From Mycolicibacterium neworleansense (lineage in GTDB: Bacteria; Actinomycetota; Actinomycetes; Mycobacteriales; Mycobacteriaceae), in NCBI RefSeq assembly GCF_001245615.1, contig NZ_CWKH01000001.1, positions 3,038,001-3,102,000 on the forward strand: a DNA stretch of 64,000 bases, given 5' to 3'. A model generated the notes under the pieces. That model made no database searches and was not told the origin of the DNA. It worked only from the letters and a program-made list of their open reading frames with translations. The position numbers and the translations under genes were made by a program. Below are positions 45,311-54,682 of the stretch, in pieces (the stretch's first letter is position 1; each line of letters starts with the position of its first letter).

Positions 45311-45451
45311 ATTCGAGCACAATTCGCCCTAGCGACCGACTTCACGCTTTGAGCACCTCCACCACCGGCGCATAGTCGGCAAATCGAATTGCCCAGCAAG
45401 CAAACGAGTGTCGGCCTTCGACAGAAGAATCACCAGGCCCACCAAATGGCG

Positions 45452-46741
45452 TCACACCGTCCACCAATTCTTTCCGTCGGAGACCACATCCACCGCCACG
45501 CCACAGGTGAGCGTGAAATCGCACTCACCGTCGATCACCTGTCCCGAAATGGCGTTCAGCGTCGCATCGGAGCCGGAAACGTTCTTGACGGTATACCGGC
45601 ATGTGTTGTGCGCAGCGGTGGGCAACGTGACGGACGAAACCCCGGATGCGAGCAGGTATACGTACTCGACCCCAGGTGAATTCCCCAACGTCGCGCCTGA
45701 AGACGACAACGTATCGACCACCCGTCGCGGTGCTGCCGTCAGATTTCCCGATGTGTTGCCTGCGATCCCGACATTGAGGCCCTCGGCCCGCACCGGCGCC
45801 ACGCGGTATCCGTTGTTGTCCCACTGGTTTCCGGATATCGCGATGTCGTCGACATACCGGGCATCCACCGCATAGCTCCAGCCCGCACCCTCATCGGTAT
45901 TCGCGATGAAGTTTCCGGTGATGTTGAAACCCCTGGTCCGGTGGCCGGAATCGACGGAATAGATTCCGATGGCGGGATATTCGTCCGGTGCGCCCTTACC
46001 GCCGTTCGTGATGTTGTTCCCGACGATCGCCACCTGCTCGTCATCCGCCTCCAGCCACGGCGGCATCGTGAAGATGATGGCTTCTCTGCGTGCCCCCTCG
46101 CAGATGTTGCCGATGATCGTCAGCTGTTTGTTTCCGCGCAGCTCGATGTTGTGCTGCGGGGCCCCGTTGAGGTGATTGGCGAGGACCCGGACCGGACCGG
46201 CCTCGATCGACAGGTTGGGACCGGTCGATCCGATGTTGTTGTTGACGATCCACGAGTCGTAGAACCGGTAGGTGGTGTGGATGCCGTAACCCGTGCTCTG
46301 TTCGATGAAGTTGTCGTCGATCCAGTTCAGCAGGCCCTCGGCACGGGCGTTGAGCCGCATACCGTAATCGGTCCAACCGACGATCCAGCAGTGCCTGACG
46401 TAGCTCTTGTCCAGATCGACGTCGAGGCCGGGAGATCCCTGAGTATCCGCGTCTATCTTGAGGTTTTCGATTCGGCATTCGGTCCAGCGCCCGCTGATCG
46501 GCGCGACCTTCGCCTTGACCCGCAACCGTGCCGCGCGTTCACCGTCGCCGAGCAGCCAGACCTGGGAGAACCCGTGGGCGCCGTTACCGATCGAATCAGA
46601 CAGTGCATAGTCGCCCGCGGGAAAGAACACGGTGCCGCCACCCGCGTCGTCGGCTGCCTGTATCGCCCGCAGTATCGCCGCATGATCGTCGGTCTTTCCG
46701 TCCCCGGTGGCACCGTGCGACCTCACATCGATCACAGACAT
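45452..46741 (-). CDS. Right-handed beta-helix (pectate lyase-3-like) protein with tail-fibre-like C-terminus
   Basis: A 429-residue protein. Residues 1-50 (VIDVRSHGATGDGKTDDHAAI) are the entry of the Pectate_lyase_3/tailspike beta-helix family. The middle shows repeated strand rungs rich in Asn and Gly (ITGNFIANTDE, AISGNQWDNNGY, VGIAGNTSGNL). The last 80 residues (SSVTLPTAAHNTCRYTVKNV to VDVVSDGKNWWTV) resemble a phage tail-fibre tip module. No signal peptide is present. ATG at 46741 is chosen; a TTG three codons upstream is possible. It may bind or cleave a polysaccharide; its neighbour is an exopolysaccharide operon. Catalytic residues were not identified. Confidence 0.78.
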   Translation of the reverse strand: MSVIDVRSHGATGDGKTDDHAAILRAIQAADDAGGGTVFFPAGDYALSDSIGNGAHGFSQVWLLGDGERAARLRVKAKVAPISGRWTECRIENLKIDADTQGSPGLDVDLDKSYVRHCWIVGWTDYGMRLNARAEGLLNWIDDNFIEQSTGYGIHTTYRFYDSWIVNNNIGSTGPNLSIEAGPVRVLANHLNGAPQHNIELRGNKQLTIIGNICEGARREAIIFTMPPWLEADDEQVAIVGNNITNGGKGAPDEYPAIGIYSVDSGHRTRGFNITGNFIANTDEGAGWSYAVDARYVDDIAISGNQWDNNGYRVAPVRAEGLNVGIAGNTSGNLTAAPRRVVDTLSSSGATLGNSPGVEYVYLLASGVSSVTLPTAAHNTCRYTVKNVSGSDATLNAISGQVIDGECDFTLTCGVAVDVVSDGKNWWTV

Positions 46742-46863
46742 GGTGCCCAATCTATGGCGAATTCCGGGTATTCGATCGGGTATCCGGTCACGTACCGCAC
46801 CCTCCGATGAAAAGATGGTGGATGCCCGCCGCCAGCTGTGGAAAACCAGGTAAGGGACGTTCG

Positions 46864-48057
46864 ATGGTTCGAGTCACAGTCCTGCTCTCAGTCGCTCTCG
46901 CCGTACTCACGGCGTGTGGCGGATCTCCGACCCAGGGATCGGCGGAAGACCCGGACAGCGCCGGCCACGTCGTGTCGCAGGCGCCGTTGGACAACCTGGT
47001 GCCCGCGCTGCGCGAGGCAAGTGCGGAAGCCAAGTCCATGACGTATGCCTCTCGCAACGGGGTCAACGACGCGGTCTCGCACGTGACGGGAACGGTGTTC
47101 GTCCCCAAGGGCAATCCACCCGCGGACGGCTTTCCCATCGTGGCACTGGGCCACCGGACCGCGGGCACAGCCGCGGACTGCGCCCCCTCGCTGTCACCCG
47201 ACCTGCGCGGCGAGGCATCGACGGTGGTGGACCTGCTGAACGCCGGCTACGTCGTCACCGCGCCCGACTACCAGGGTCTGGGACAGCCGGCCAAGCCCGA
47301 CGACTACGACTTCCACCCGTACCTGGACTCGACCACCGCCGGCTACAACGTGATCGACGCGGTACGGGCGGCCCGCACCATGGTTCCCCATACATCGACG
47401 TCTTGGGCGGCACTGGGTGCTCGTGAAGGCGGGCAAGCCGCCTGGGCTGCAAACGAACTCATCGACAACTATGGCTACGACCTCAACTTGGTCGCCACCG
47501 CGTCGCTGGCACCGATGGCGAACATCGATGCCCTCGCGGACGCCGCGATGGCCGGCACGCTGAACACCGACCAGAAACTGGCCTACGTCGCCTACCTCGC
47601 CGCCTTGAAAGATCAGTACTACTACGACTTCGAACTCGACGATTACCGCCGGGGCGCCGCTCAAGAGAATTGGGATGCCCTGCTCGGCTGCAACGACGCC
47701 GCGCAACGAATTTCATTGGCCGAGAAGCTGACCGCCGATGACCTTCGTCCCACCGGTCCCGAAGCACTGCAGACGTTGCGCGGCTACCTGCAGAAGACGA
47801 ACCTGCCGCAAGGACCGACCGCGGCACCGATGTACGTCATCTACGCCGGCAAGGATTCGGTGATCCCCGCCGCCTCGACGGAGCGGGCACTCACCGAAGC
47901 CTGCATGATGGGCGACGGAATCCAGATCGCATTCTGGCCCGACCAAACGCGCGAACAGGTCCAACCCGCAGCGGCATTGGGCTGGCTCAACGATCGGATG
48001 AAATCCGTTCCGGCGGCCAATGACTGCCCGGCGTTCACCGCAGCGCATCCGCGGTGA
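46864..48057 (+). CDS. Secretory-lipase-like lipoprotein lacking the catalytic Ser and His
   Basis: A 397-residue protein of the mycobacterial secretory lipase (LIP) family by its scaffold: GHRTAGTAADCAPSL, GYVVTAPDYQGLG, NVIDAVRAARTMVP, QAAWAANEL. It has a signal with lipobox VLTAC (Cys18). In the nucleophile elbow, where active relatives read G-x-S-x-G-G-Q, this protein has GAREGGQ, so the Ser is Arg187. Near the C-terminus the expected His is also missing (PDQTREQVQ); the Asp region is AGKDSVIP. It is therefore a predicted pseudoenzyme. I chose ATG 46864; longer frames lack a signal. Convergent with the GT-C gene (4-bp gap). Confidence 0.82.
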   Translation: MVRVTVLLSVALAVLTACGGSPTQGSAEDPDSAGHVVSQAPLDNLVPALREASAEAKSMTYASRNGVNDAVSHVTGTVFVPKGNPPADGFPIVALGHRTAGTAADCAPSLSPDLRGEASTVVDLLNAGYVVTAPDYQGLGQPAKPDDYDFHPYLDSTTAGYNVIDAVRAARTMVPHTSTSWAALGAREGGQAAWAANELIDNYGYDLNLVATASLAPMANIDALADAAMAGTLNTDQKLAYVAYLAALKDQYYYDFELDDYRRGAAQENWDALLGCNDAAQRISLAEKLTADDLRPTGPEALQTLRGYLQKTNLPQGPTAAPMYVIYAGKDSVIPAASTERALTEACMMGDGIQIAFWPDQTREQVQPAAALGWLNDRMKSVPAANDCPAFTAAHPR

Positions 48058-48061
48058 CCGG

Positions 48062-49747
48062 TCAGCTCCTGCCGACCGGCTCGTTCACCCGGTACAGCCG
48101 CCAGTCCGGTTGACCGTCACCGTCATTGGGTATCTCCAGCTCCAGTGTCGCCACCTCGGCACCCGTGTCGTACAACGTTGGGTACCGCACGTTGAGCGCA
48201 TCCGAAGTGCCACGGCCGGTTGCCGGCACCGCGAGCAGATACTTGACGCCGTTCGCGCTCGGATCATTGAGCAACTCGGTGAAGTCGGGGTCTGACGGGA
48301 TCACGAAAACCCGCGGCCGGCTGGAGGCGGCCAGAATGCCGAACCCGTAGACGGTATCGGTGATCACCGAGCTGTCCGGTAGATGGAGGTTCTCCAGATA
48401 TTGGGCGATCTCGCGCTCCGTCTCAAACGTCCGGGCGATCTGATGCTCGATGGCCTTGCGCTCGGTCACGTTGTACGGATCCGGGTTCAGCACCGCACCG
48501 AGTCCGTATTCCTGTGGCGCGTACTTCGGTTGAGCCATGCCGAGCATCGTCACCGGGATACCGATGGCGACCGTGGCGGCGACGGCGATGTACGGCGCGG
48601 CGGACCTGGGTTTGACTGGTTCGGCGGTCTGGGCCTGCGCATACCTGCCCCGGCGCGTCGGTGTCCTGAAGACGCCGTCCGGTACCCCGAGCATCGCCAT
48701 GGTCACGCTCAGCGGTATCGCGATGATGAAGAACCGCAAGAACGGAAAGGTCGATCCCGAGGCGTAGCTGTACGACTGGAAGGCCAACACCGCCCCGAAC
48801 AAAGCCAGGGGCACGATCAACATCTGCCAGTTCGGACGCCCCCACCGCTGCATCACCGCCCACAACGCCAGCGGCAGCATGGTCGGCGCCAGCAGCATGA
48901 TGCAGATCGCGGCGAACGTCAGGCCGTCGAACAGATTCGGCGCCGTCTGCCCGGATTGCTCGAGAATCGCCGTGTTGCCGTACTGGGAAGTGAACTGGGC
49001 GAACGCCTCACCGGTGATCAACCAGCCGGCGGCCGCCCAGCCCAGGAACGCCAGAAAGCCGGGGCCTGCGACGATCAACATGTCCAGAATGGCGCGCCGC
49101 AGCCTGGGCGGTGGTTTGGCCCGAAGGTACGTTGTGATGCCCACCAGGAATCCGGCTGCGGCCACACACGCCGCTGCGTCGTAGCGCGTGAGATAGGCCA
49201 ATCCCATCGCGATACCACCCGCGGCGACGAGGTGGTGCACGTCGTCGTCGACCATCCAGAGAATGAGCCGACGCACGGCCCACGTCATGAAGAAGATGAA
49301 CGGCGCTTCGCTCATCCCGTTGGACCCATAGAAGACGATCATCGGGTTGAGCGCGAACAACAGTGTGAGCGTCACCGAATATGCTCGGGGCAGGCCACGG
49401 TCGGTGCCCATGCTCAGCATCTGCACTGCGGCGCCGGCCATGAAGGTCGCCGACATGATCGTGCCGGCGAACGCCTTGCCAGCGATGTCCGGCCAGATCG
49501 AACCCAGCGCGACCGCGGGTATCTGCACCATGGCGGCCACCGGGGTGAAGATGAACCCGAGCGCGGCAAGATGCGGATCTCGACTGAACAGCACCGACTG
49601 GGTGGCCACCACACGTGACAGCGTGTCGCCCATGATGAACCCGTGCTGGACCTGCAACCAGTGCCCGACCGCAAGGTAGACGAAGAGCATCACGACGAAG
49701 ATCGTCAGCTTCAGGCGGAAATCCGACCGCCCGGTCAACGCTGACAT
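48062..49747 (-). CDS. Polytopic membrane protein, GT-C/GT39-like, exopolysaccharide operon
   Basis: About 561 residues with roughly 11-12 membrane segments and a soluble C-terminal domain of about 140 residues. The first external loop has an acidic residue (HGFIMGDTLSRVV), as in GT-C enzymes that use lipid-linked sugars. NPMIVFYGSNGMSEAPFIFF resembles the GT39/87-type core. Start is ATG at 49747 (or GTG at 49750), overlapping the GT2 gene, so it is the fourth gene of the operon. A sugar transfer to the polymer or lipid carrier is inferred; no donor can be named. Confidence 0.75.
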   Translation of the reverse strand: MSALTGRSDFRLKLTIFVVMLFVYLAVGHWLQVQHGFIMGDTLSRVVATQSVLFSRDPHLAALGFIFTPVAAMVQIPAVALGSIWPDIAGKAFAGTIMSATFMAGAAVQMLSMGTDRGLPRAYSVTLTLLFALNPMIVFYGSNGMSEAPFIFFMTWAVRRLILWMVDDDVHHLVAAGGIAMGLAYLTRYDAAACVAAAGFLVGITTYLRAKPPPRLRRAILDMLIVAGPGFLAFLGWAAAGWLITGEAFAQFTSQYGNTAILEQSGQTAPNLFDGLTFAAICIMLLAPTMLPLALWAVMQRWGRPNWQMLIVPLALFGAVLAFQSYSYASGSTFPFLRFFIIAIPLSVTMAMLGVPDGVFRTPTRRGRYAQAQTAEPVKPRSAAPYIAVAATVAIGIPVTMLGMAQPKYAPQEYGLGAVLNPDPYNVTERKAIEHQIARTFETEREIAQYLENLHLPDSSVITDTVYGFGILAASSRPRVFVIPSDPDFTELLNDPSANGVKYLLAVPATGRGTSDALNVRYPTLYDTGAEVATLELEIPNDGDGQPDWRLYRVNEPVGRS

Positions 49748-51237
49748 CACGCCGATGCCATCTGCTCGTGGGCAGCCTTGTCGTCCGGACGCTCGGCCAG
49801 CCCGTGAAAGGTCTTCTCCCAGAACGACGGCTGCCGAATCATCTGGTAGGCGCCCTTGGCGGCCGCGATGCTCATCATCAGCCAGAACAGCGGCACGCTG
49901 AGCGCGGCGAGCAGTAGATCAGATCGATCGTCCTCCCGCAGGGCGATCATGTTCATGTACATGACCGTGAAGTTTCCGATGATCATCGCGAACAGCGCCG
50001 GGAAGTAGATCAGTGCCGGGAACACGGAGCCGACGACGGCCGGCTGCCCCAGGAACCACAACACGGTGATGAACCAGAACAGCAGGTTCAGCACCGCGAT
50101 GATGGGCGTTCCCGCCAACACCAGGTTGAACCGGACGAAACTGCGCAATCCCAATGTGCGGTACAGCTTCACCGGCTGCCGGGTGTGTACCAGCCAGGTC
50201 TGAAGGTAACCCTTGTACCACCGCGAGCGCTGGCGAATCCAGTTGATCACATCGCTGTTGGCCTCTTCGAGGGTGTATGAGTCGATCACCGCGGTGTGAT
50301 ATCCGTGCGACGCGATGCGCAGGCCGAGGTCTGCATCTTCGGTGACGTTGAACGGATCCCACGCGCCGATTCTCCGCAGGATGTCCCGGCGGAGGTGATT
50401 GGAGGTGCCGCCCAACGGAATCGGAGAGGTGCTCACCATCATGCCGGGCAGCAGATAGCCGAACCAGAGCGCATACTCGGCGGTGAACCACGCCGTCAGC
50501 AGATTCTGATGGCCGTTGTGATACACCAGCTTGGCTTGCACACACGCCACGTCGTCGGGCAGGTCGCGGAACGCCGCCACCACCCGGCGCAGCTGCAGCG
50601 GTTCAGGCAGATCCTCTGCGTCAAAGATCGTGACGATATCCCCCGTGGCGAAATGCAGACCATAGTTGCACGCCTTGGGTTTGGTGCGCGGCTCGGCCGG
50701 CGGCACCAAAAGGATGGTGATGACGTCGGATTCGCCACAGGCCTTCGCGGCGTCGATCGTGATCTGATCGTCGGCTTCGAGCAACAGCAGCACCTGCAGA
50801 CGGTCTCTGGGGTACTCCAGCGCATCCATGGCCGCGATGAGATCGGCGACGACCTCCGGCTCGTTGTAGGCGGGCACGAGGATTGTGTACGGAGGCAATT
50901 CCTCATCGGGAATCGCACGCGCCACGTCGTCGGGAATCACGATCGGACGCGACGCCAACCCGCGCTTGAAGATCAGCACCCGGTCGCCGAGCGTCAAAAG
51001 GTAGGCCAGCGTGCACAACCCGATGAGCGTCACGGTGGTCTGCAGGGGACGCCAGATGCCGAAGGCGATCACGATCGCCAGCAGACCCCACAGCACCGGC
51101 TTCTGCCAACCCGTCAACGGTTTGGATGCCGAATGTATGGGATCGTCTTCGCGCAAGCCGTTGATCGCCCGGTTGAGTGCATAATCGCGCTGCTCGGCGG
51201 TGACGGTCTCGGGGTCGAATCTGTCGTCGAAACTCAC
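49747..51237 (-). CDS. Processive GT2 glycosyltransferase, cellulose-synthase-like (no PilZ)
   Basis: A 496-residue membrane glycosyltransferase. Hydrophobic segments flank a GT-A domain containing the processive set: LLEADDQ (D156/D157), FDAED (206-209), TEDADLG (299-301) and QRSRWYKG (336-342), followed by about four C-terminal membrane segments. This is the BcsA core that polymerises and extrudes a glycan from a nucleotide sugar. It has no PilZ domain, so it is not controlled by c-di-GMP in the BcsA manner. Genes on both sides overlap it by 1-4 bp. Glucose specificity is not proven. Confidence 0.88.
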   Translation of the reverse strand: MSFDDRFDPETVTAEQRDYALNRAINGLREDDPIHSASKPLTGWQKPVLWGLLAIVIAFGIWRPLQTTVTLIGLCTLAYLLTLGDRVLIFKRGLASRPIVIPDDVARAIPDEELPPYTILVPAYNEPEVVADLIAAMDALEYPRDRLQVLLLLEADDQITIDAAKACGESDVITILLVPPAEPRTKPKACNYGLHFATGDIVTIFDAEDLPEPLQLRRVVAAFRDLPDDVACVQAKLVYHNGHQNLLTAWFTAEYALWFGYLLPGMMVSTSPIPLGGTSNHLRRDILRRIGAWDPFNVTEDADLGLRIASHGYHTAVIDSYTLEEANSDVINWIRQRSRWYKGYLQTWLVHTRQPVKLYRTLGLRSFVRFNLVLAGTPIIAVLNLLFWFITVLWFLGQPAVVGSVFPALIYFPALFAMIIGNFTVMYMNMIALREDDRSDLLLAALSVPLFWLMMSIAAAKGAYQMIRQPSFWEKTFHGLAERPDDKAAHEQMASA

Positions 51238-52757
51238 TGACCGGCCCCCTTCACAAACTGTTCCGCCACCAGGGCACGGCCGAACTCGGTGAGCAGCTCG
51301 GCATCTTTGTATGCCGGTTTGCGCTGCACCAATACGGAATTGCCACGGAACAGCACGGTGAACAGGTTTCGCAGCGTGGAAACCAAGCCTCGCTGCGGAT
51401 TGGGGAACGGCGCGTCGGGTAGGTGGTTGTCGACCGCGAAGATGTCGATGACCTGGTCCTCTTTGTCGTCACCCCAGGCGAAACGCAGCACATCCCAGCT
51501 CACCAGCAGCCGGTCATCGATCGCCGAGAAGAGATTTCCCGTCACTCCGTAGCCGAGATCGACCGGTCGCGGTCTGCTGAGCCGAGTGCCGGTGGTGTCA
51601 TAGAGCACCTGGCCTGGGTATGCGTCGAACGAGAACGGCAACTCGCTGACGATGCTGTCCACCATCAGGTTTCGCCGCGCCGATAGTTTGTCGAACCGCG
51701 GGTCCCCGACATCTGCGGTCATCCGCTGGCGGATGAGTACGGCTTGATCCCCGTAATACCGCTTCACCCCGGTGTATTGCTGCTCGCCGGTGATCGACCA
51801 GCCAGGCGGTGCGGCCAGTCGCATGCCCGGGCTCAGGTCGTACGGTGCGCTCCGACTGATCATCGTGGCACTCAGCTGCTTCGGCAGCGGCATCAATGAG
51901 AGAGCAACCGCGACCGCGACGACCAGCGGAATTGACGCCCAGATCTGTTTGGCGGCAAGAGGTTCGACCTTACGGACGAGCAGACCTTTCGGTTGACCGC
52001 GACGCGTGTAGACAAAGGCCGCGAGCCCCACCGCGACGATCGATGCCAGCGAGGGAACCATCTGATAGACGATGACCGGCGCATGCGGCCACAGCTTGTC
52101 CATCACGAACAGGATGACGAAACCGAACGCGAATGCGACGAGCGCACCGACCACCGCGCGCTTACGGGTGCGACCCACCGCAATGGCGGTGGCCGCGGCG
52201 GCGATCAGCAGGGTCCCGACTCCGGCGGCGAAGTTGCCGCCACCCAGTGCGATGACGACCACCTGATACGGCAGGGCCGAGATCAGCGACAACAGCACCC
52301 ATACCCAACCGAACCGGGCCACCGGCCGTACCCCGAACAGCACGAAACTGCTGCTGAGCATGAACAGCCAGAGCGCCAACAGATCCAGCCGCATCAGGTG
52401 GAAGAACTCCGAATAGCGCTTCAGCAAGACACCCTGCACCATGAGCGCCAGCCCGAGCCCGATCACACCGACGATGACGTCTGTCTGCCGATCATGGATC
52501 GGCAGTTCGGTGCGGCGCCGAAAGGTGATCCCCCACGCAGCCAGCGCGGCGGCGATCGGGACCATCCAGACATAACCGATGAGACCTCCGGCCAGCGTGG
52601 TCTCGACCAGGTTGCGCAGACTCGCACGGAATGCCACCAACGTGAGCACCCCGATCAGCGCCCAGCGCGCCACCAGCCGGACCGTCGGAGGCAGACCGAA
52701 CCACCACTGCGCCAGCCGGTCCCAATCGCGCCGGGTGCCTTCCAGCGTCGTCGTCAC
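51234..52757 (-). CDS. Polytopic membrane protein of the exopolysaccharide operon
   Basis: A 507-residue protein with about eight membrane segments (residues 30-320) and an extracytoplasmic C-terminal domain of about 170 residues (from SRSAPYDLSPGMRLAAPPGW). I chose the GTG at 52757 (VTTTLEGTRRDWDRLAQ), which overlaps the BcsB-like stop by 4 bp (GTGA); the open frame extends 27 codons further into that gene. I do not recognise the family. By position between BcsB-like and BcsA-like genes it may help to assemble or secrete the polymer. Confidence 0.72.
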   Translation of the reverse strand: MTTTLEGTRRDWDRLAQWWFGLPPTVRLVARWALIGVLTLVAFRASLRNLVETTLAGGLIGYVWMVPIAAALAAWGITFRRRTELPIHDRQTDVIVGVIGLGLALMVQGVLLKRYSEFFHLMRLDLLALWLFMLSSSFVLFGVRPVARFGWVWVLLSLISALPYQVVVIALGGGNFAAGVGTLLIAAAATAIAVGRTRKRAVVGALVAFAFGFVILFVMDKLWPHAPVIVYQMVPSLASIVAVGLAAFVYTRRGQPKGLLVRKVEPLAAKQIWASIPLVVAVAVALSLMPLPKQLSATMISRSAPYDLSPGMRLAAPPGWSITGEQQYTGVKRYYGDQAVLIRQRMTADVGDPRFDKLSARRNLMVDSIVSELPFSFDAYPGQVLYDTTGTRLSRPRPVDLGYGVTGNLFSAIDDRLLVSWDVLRFAWGDDKEDQVIDIFAVDNHLPDAPFPNPQRGLVSTLRNLFTVLFRGNSVLVQRKPAYKDAELLTEFGRALVAEQFVKGAGQ

Positions 52758-54682
52758 GACTGTCCCCGGGACCGCCCACGCCATGCGACCAACCCAGCCC
52801 CCAGCGCCGCGAGCACCACGACGCCGGCGCCGACCCACAGCCGCAAATCCTTATGAGTACCGGCCGTCGCGCTTTCCTCTTGGCCGGCGGCCGGAGTGGT
52901 CAGGGTGAACGGCGCCCGGCCCGGCATGGCGAGTGCGGCGTTGCCGGACAGACCAGACCACCGCATGACGTCGCCGTCCAGCCAGTTCAACAGCCGGTCC
53001 AGTTCCTGGGGGGCCTGGCTGGACGTGGCTACCAGCACCGAGCGTCCACCTGAGTAGACGGTCTGCAGGGATCCGAAGCCGACCGTCGGATCCAACGTCA
53101 ACGTGGATGAGTTGCCCGATCCGTCAACGTTTTCGACGGTGATCACGCCCTCGGAATTCACCGCGACGGGCAGCACGATCCGCCCGTCGTTCCAGCCGTC
53201 GGCGCTGATCAGCAACGCGGGACTGGGCGAGGCGACGGCGTCGCCCAGCGAGCGGACCTCGGCATCGAAGGGACGTGAGCTCAGGCGCTGCAGCCCCGTC
53301 AGGATCTGTACCGCACGACGCAGGTTCGCGAACCCCGAGTCCATCCCTACCACGACCCGCGGCATCAAGGCCTGCGGCAACGACTGAAAACCAGACGGGA
53401 CAGGAGGTTTGGCCAGCTTGGTCTCCACCGGGGTTTCGCCGTCGATGGTCAGGGTGATCGGCTGGAACTCGCCGCACCGACCGGTGTTACCGGCCGCGTC
53501 GACCGCGATGTCCAGATTGGTGTAGCGCTGCAGAAGCCAGTCGGGTACGTCGACCCACCTGTCGATCCTGCCGTTTGCCTCGGTAGACCAACGGTCGATG
53601 GTCTGCCCACCGATGCTGACCACCACCTGGCCCGCGGTGCTGGCCGGCAACGGGGTGTACGACCCCTGCAGGTGAACTCTCACATCGCGCACCGCACGGC
53701 CCAGCCGGGTCTGGTCCAGCGGAACCGTGACACGCGGATTTACCAGCGCGGTGGCGTTGACGCCGGGCTGGCCGAGCTTACGGATCGTGGTGTGGTCGGG
53801 CGGCAGCTGCGGAGTATTGGAAAGCGGCCCCACCACGGCCTTCGACTGCACGGCAAGCTGCGAGATGTCACTGGACAGCAACCGGGCCTGGTTCGTGACC
53901 TCTCCGGCAGGGCCCGAGATGAGCAGGGCCGGAACACCATTGGGACCCTGCAGGCTCAGTCCGGGCGCGTCTCCCTCGCGCACGATCACCTGCCGCTCCA
54001 GGGGCTGTGGCGGCGCCACCGGACCGCCGTCGGTCGTCACGATGTCGACGGCGGGACGTTGCAGGCCATACCGCGCCACCACCGCCGTCGCGATGCGGAT
54101 TGCGGCGTCGGACTCGGATTGCGACGGATTGGGCGGGACGAACAGAGTGAGCTTGCTCAGTACCGGCGGCAAGAAGTCGGCGATCACCGTCGGTGGCTGT
54201 TCGGTACCCGTGAATGCAACGTCGCTGTTGATCAACCGCAGCGGGTTCGTCGGGTCATATGCGCAGTAGTCGTCCGGCACGGTCAGGTAGCTGGTCAGTT
54301 GCACCGTCACTGCGTTTTCCACGACCCGGGCGCCGGCCAGCGGAATCGTGATCGGCGATTGATCCCGCGGCAACGGCACCCGCGACAAGACCCGCTGATC
54401 CTGGCTCACCTCAAGGGTGCCGCCGCGGGTATTGACCGGAAGTTGCACCGTGGCAACCAGCTCGGCGGGGATCAGTCCGCGCGGCACCGGAATTGTCAGG
54501 GTCTGCGAGCCCTGAATGCCATATAGAGCGATATCCGGATTCAGTCCAAGCGTCCGCAAGTTCAATGTCGGGGTACTCACCAACGACGGATCATCGCCGG
54601 GGGCGGCCGCGGCGGTCCCTGGCATGATGGCCACCGAGGCGACGAGTGCTGCGGCAAACAGTCGAGTTATCCGGGCAGTCAC
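52754..54682 (-). CDS. BcsB-like exported polysaccharide synthase subunit
   Basis: A 642-residue protein with a cleavable signal peptide (LFAAALVASVAIMPGTAAAAP), a long beta-rich extracytoplasmic part and one C-terminal membrane anchor (LWVGAGVVVLAALGAGLVAW). The pattern matches BcsB, the cellulose synthase accessory subunit: two carbohydrate-binding-like modules (LTIPVPRGLIPAELVATVQL, DVRVHLQGSYTPLP) alternate with flavodoxin-like modules (PALLISGPAGEVTNQARLL, PALLISADGWNDGRIVLPV). It heads the four-gene operon. Start is GTG at 54682. BcsZ and BcsC counterparts are absent. Confidence 0.82.
   Translation of the reverse strand: MTARITRLFAAALVASVAIMPGTAAAAPGDDPSLVSTPTLNLRTLGLNPDIALYGIQGSQTLTIPVPRGLIPAELVATVQLPVNTRGGTLEVSQDQRVLSRVPLPRDQSPITIPLAGARVVENAVTVQLTSYLTVPDDYCAYDPTNPLRLINSDVAFTGTEQPPTVIADFLPPVLSKLTLFVPPNPSQSESDAAIRIATAVVARYGLQRPAVDIVTTDGGPVAPPQPLERQVIVREGDAPGLSLQGPNGVPALLISGPAGEVTNQARLLSSDISQLAVQSKAVVGPLSNTPQLPPDHTTIRKLGQPGVNATALVNPRVTVPLDQTRLGRAVRDVRVHLQGSYTPLPASTAGQVVVSIGGQTIDRWSTEANGRIDRWVDVPDWLLQRYTNLDIAVDAAGNTGRCGEFQPITLTIDGETPVETKLAKPPVPSGFQSLPQALMPRVVVGMDSGFANLRRAVQILTGLQRLSSRPFDAEVRSLGDAVASPSPALLISADGWNDGRIVLPVAVNSEGVITVENVDGSGNSSTLTLDPTVGFGSLQTVYSGGRSVLVATSSQAPQELDRLLNWLDGDVMRWSGLSGNAALAMPGRAPFTLTTPAAGQEESATAGTHKDLRLWVGAGVVVLAALGAGLVAWRGRSRGQS

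Noticed and set aside
45342..45524. 60-codon minus-strand frame between the alkyl sulfatase and beta-helix genes
   Set aside because: It overlaps the 3' end of the beta-helix gene in another frame, has no ribosome site and no recognisable features.
49747..54682. Naming the GT2 operon as bona fide cellulose synthase (bcsAB)
   Set aside because: The processive motifs are present, but PilZ, BcsC and BcsZ are absent and sugar specificity cannot be read, so only a cellulose-synthase-like call is supported.
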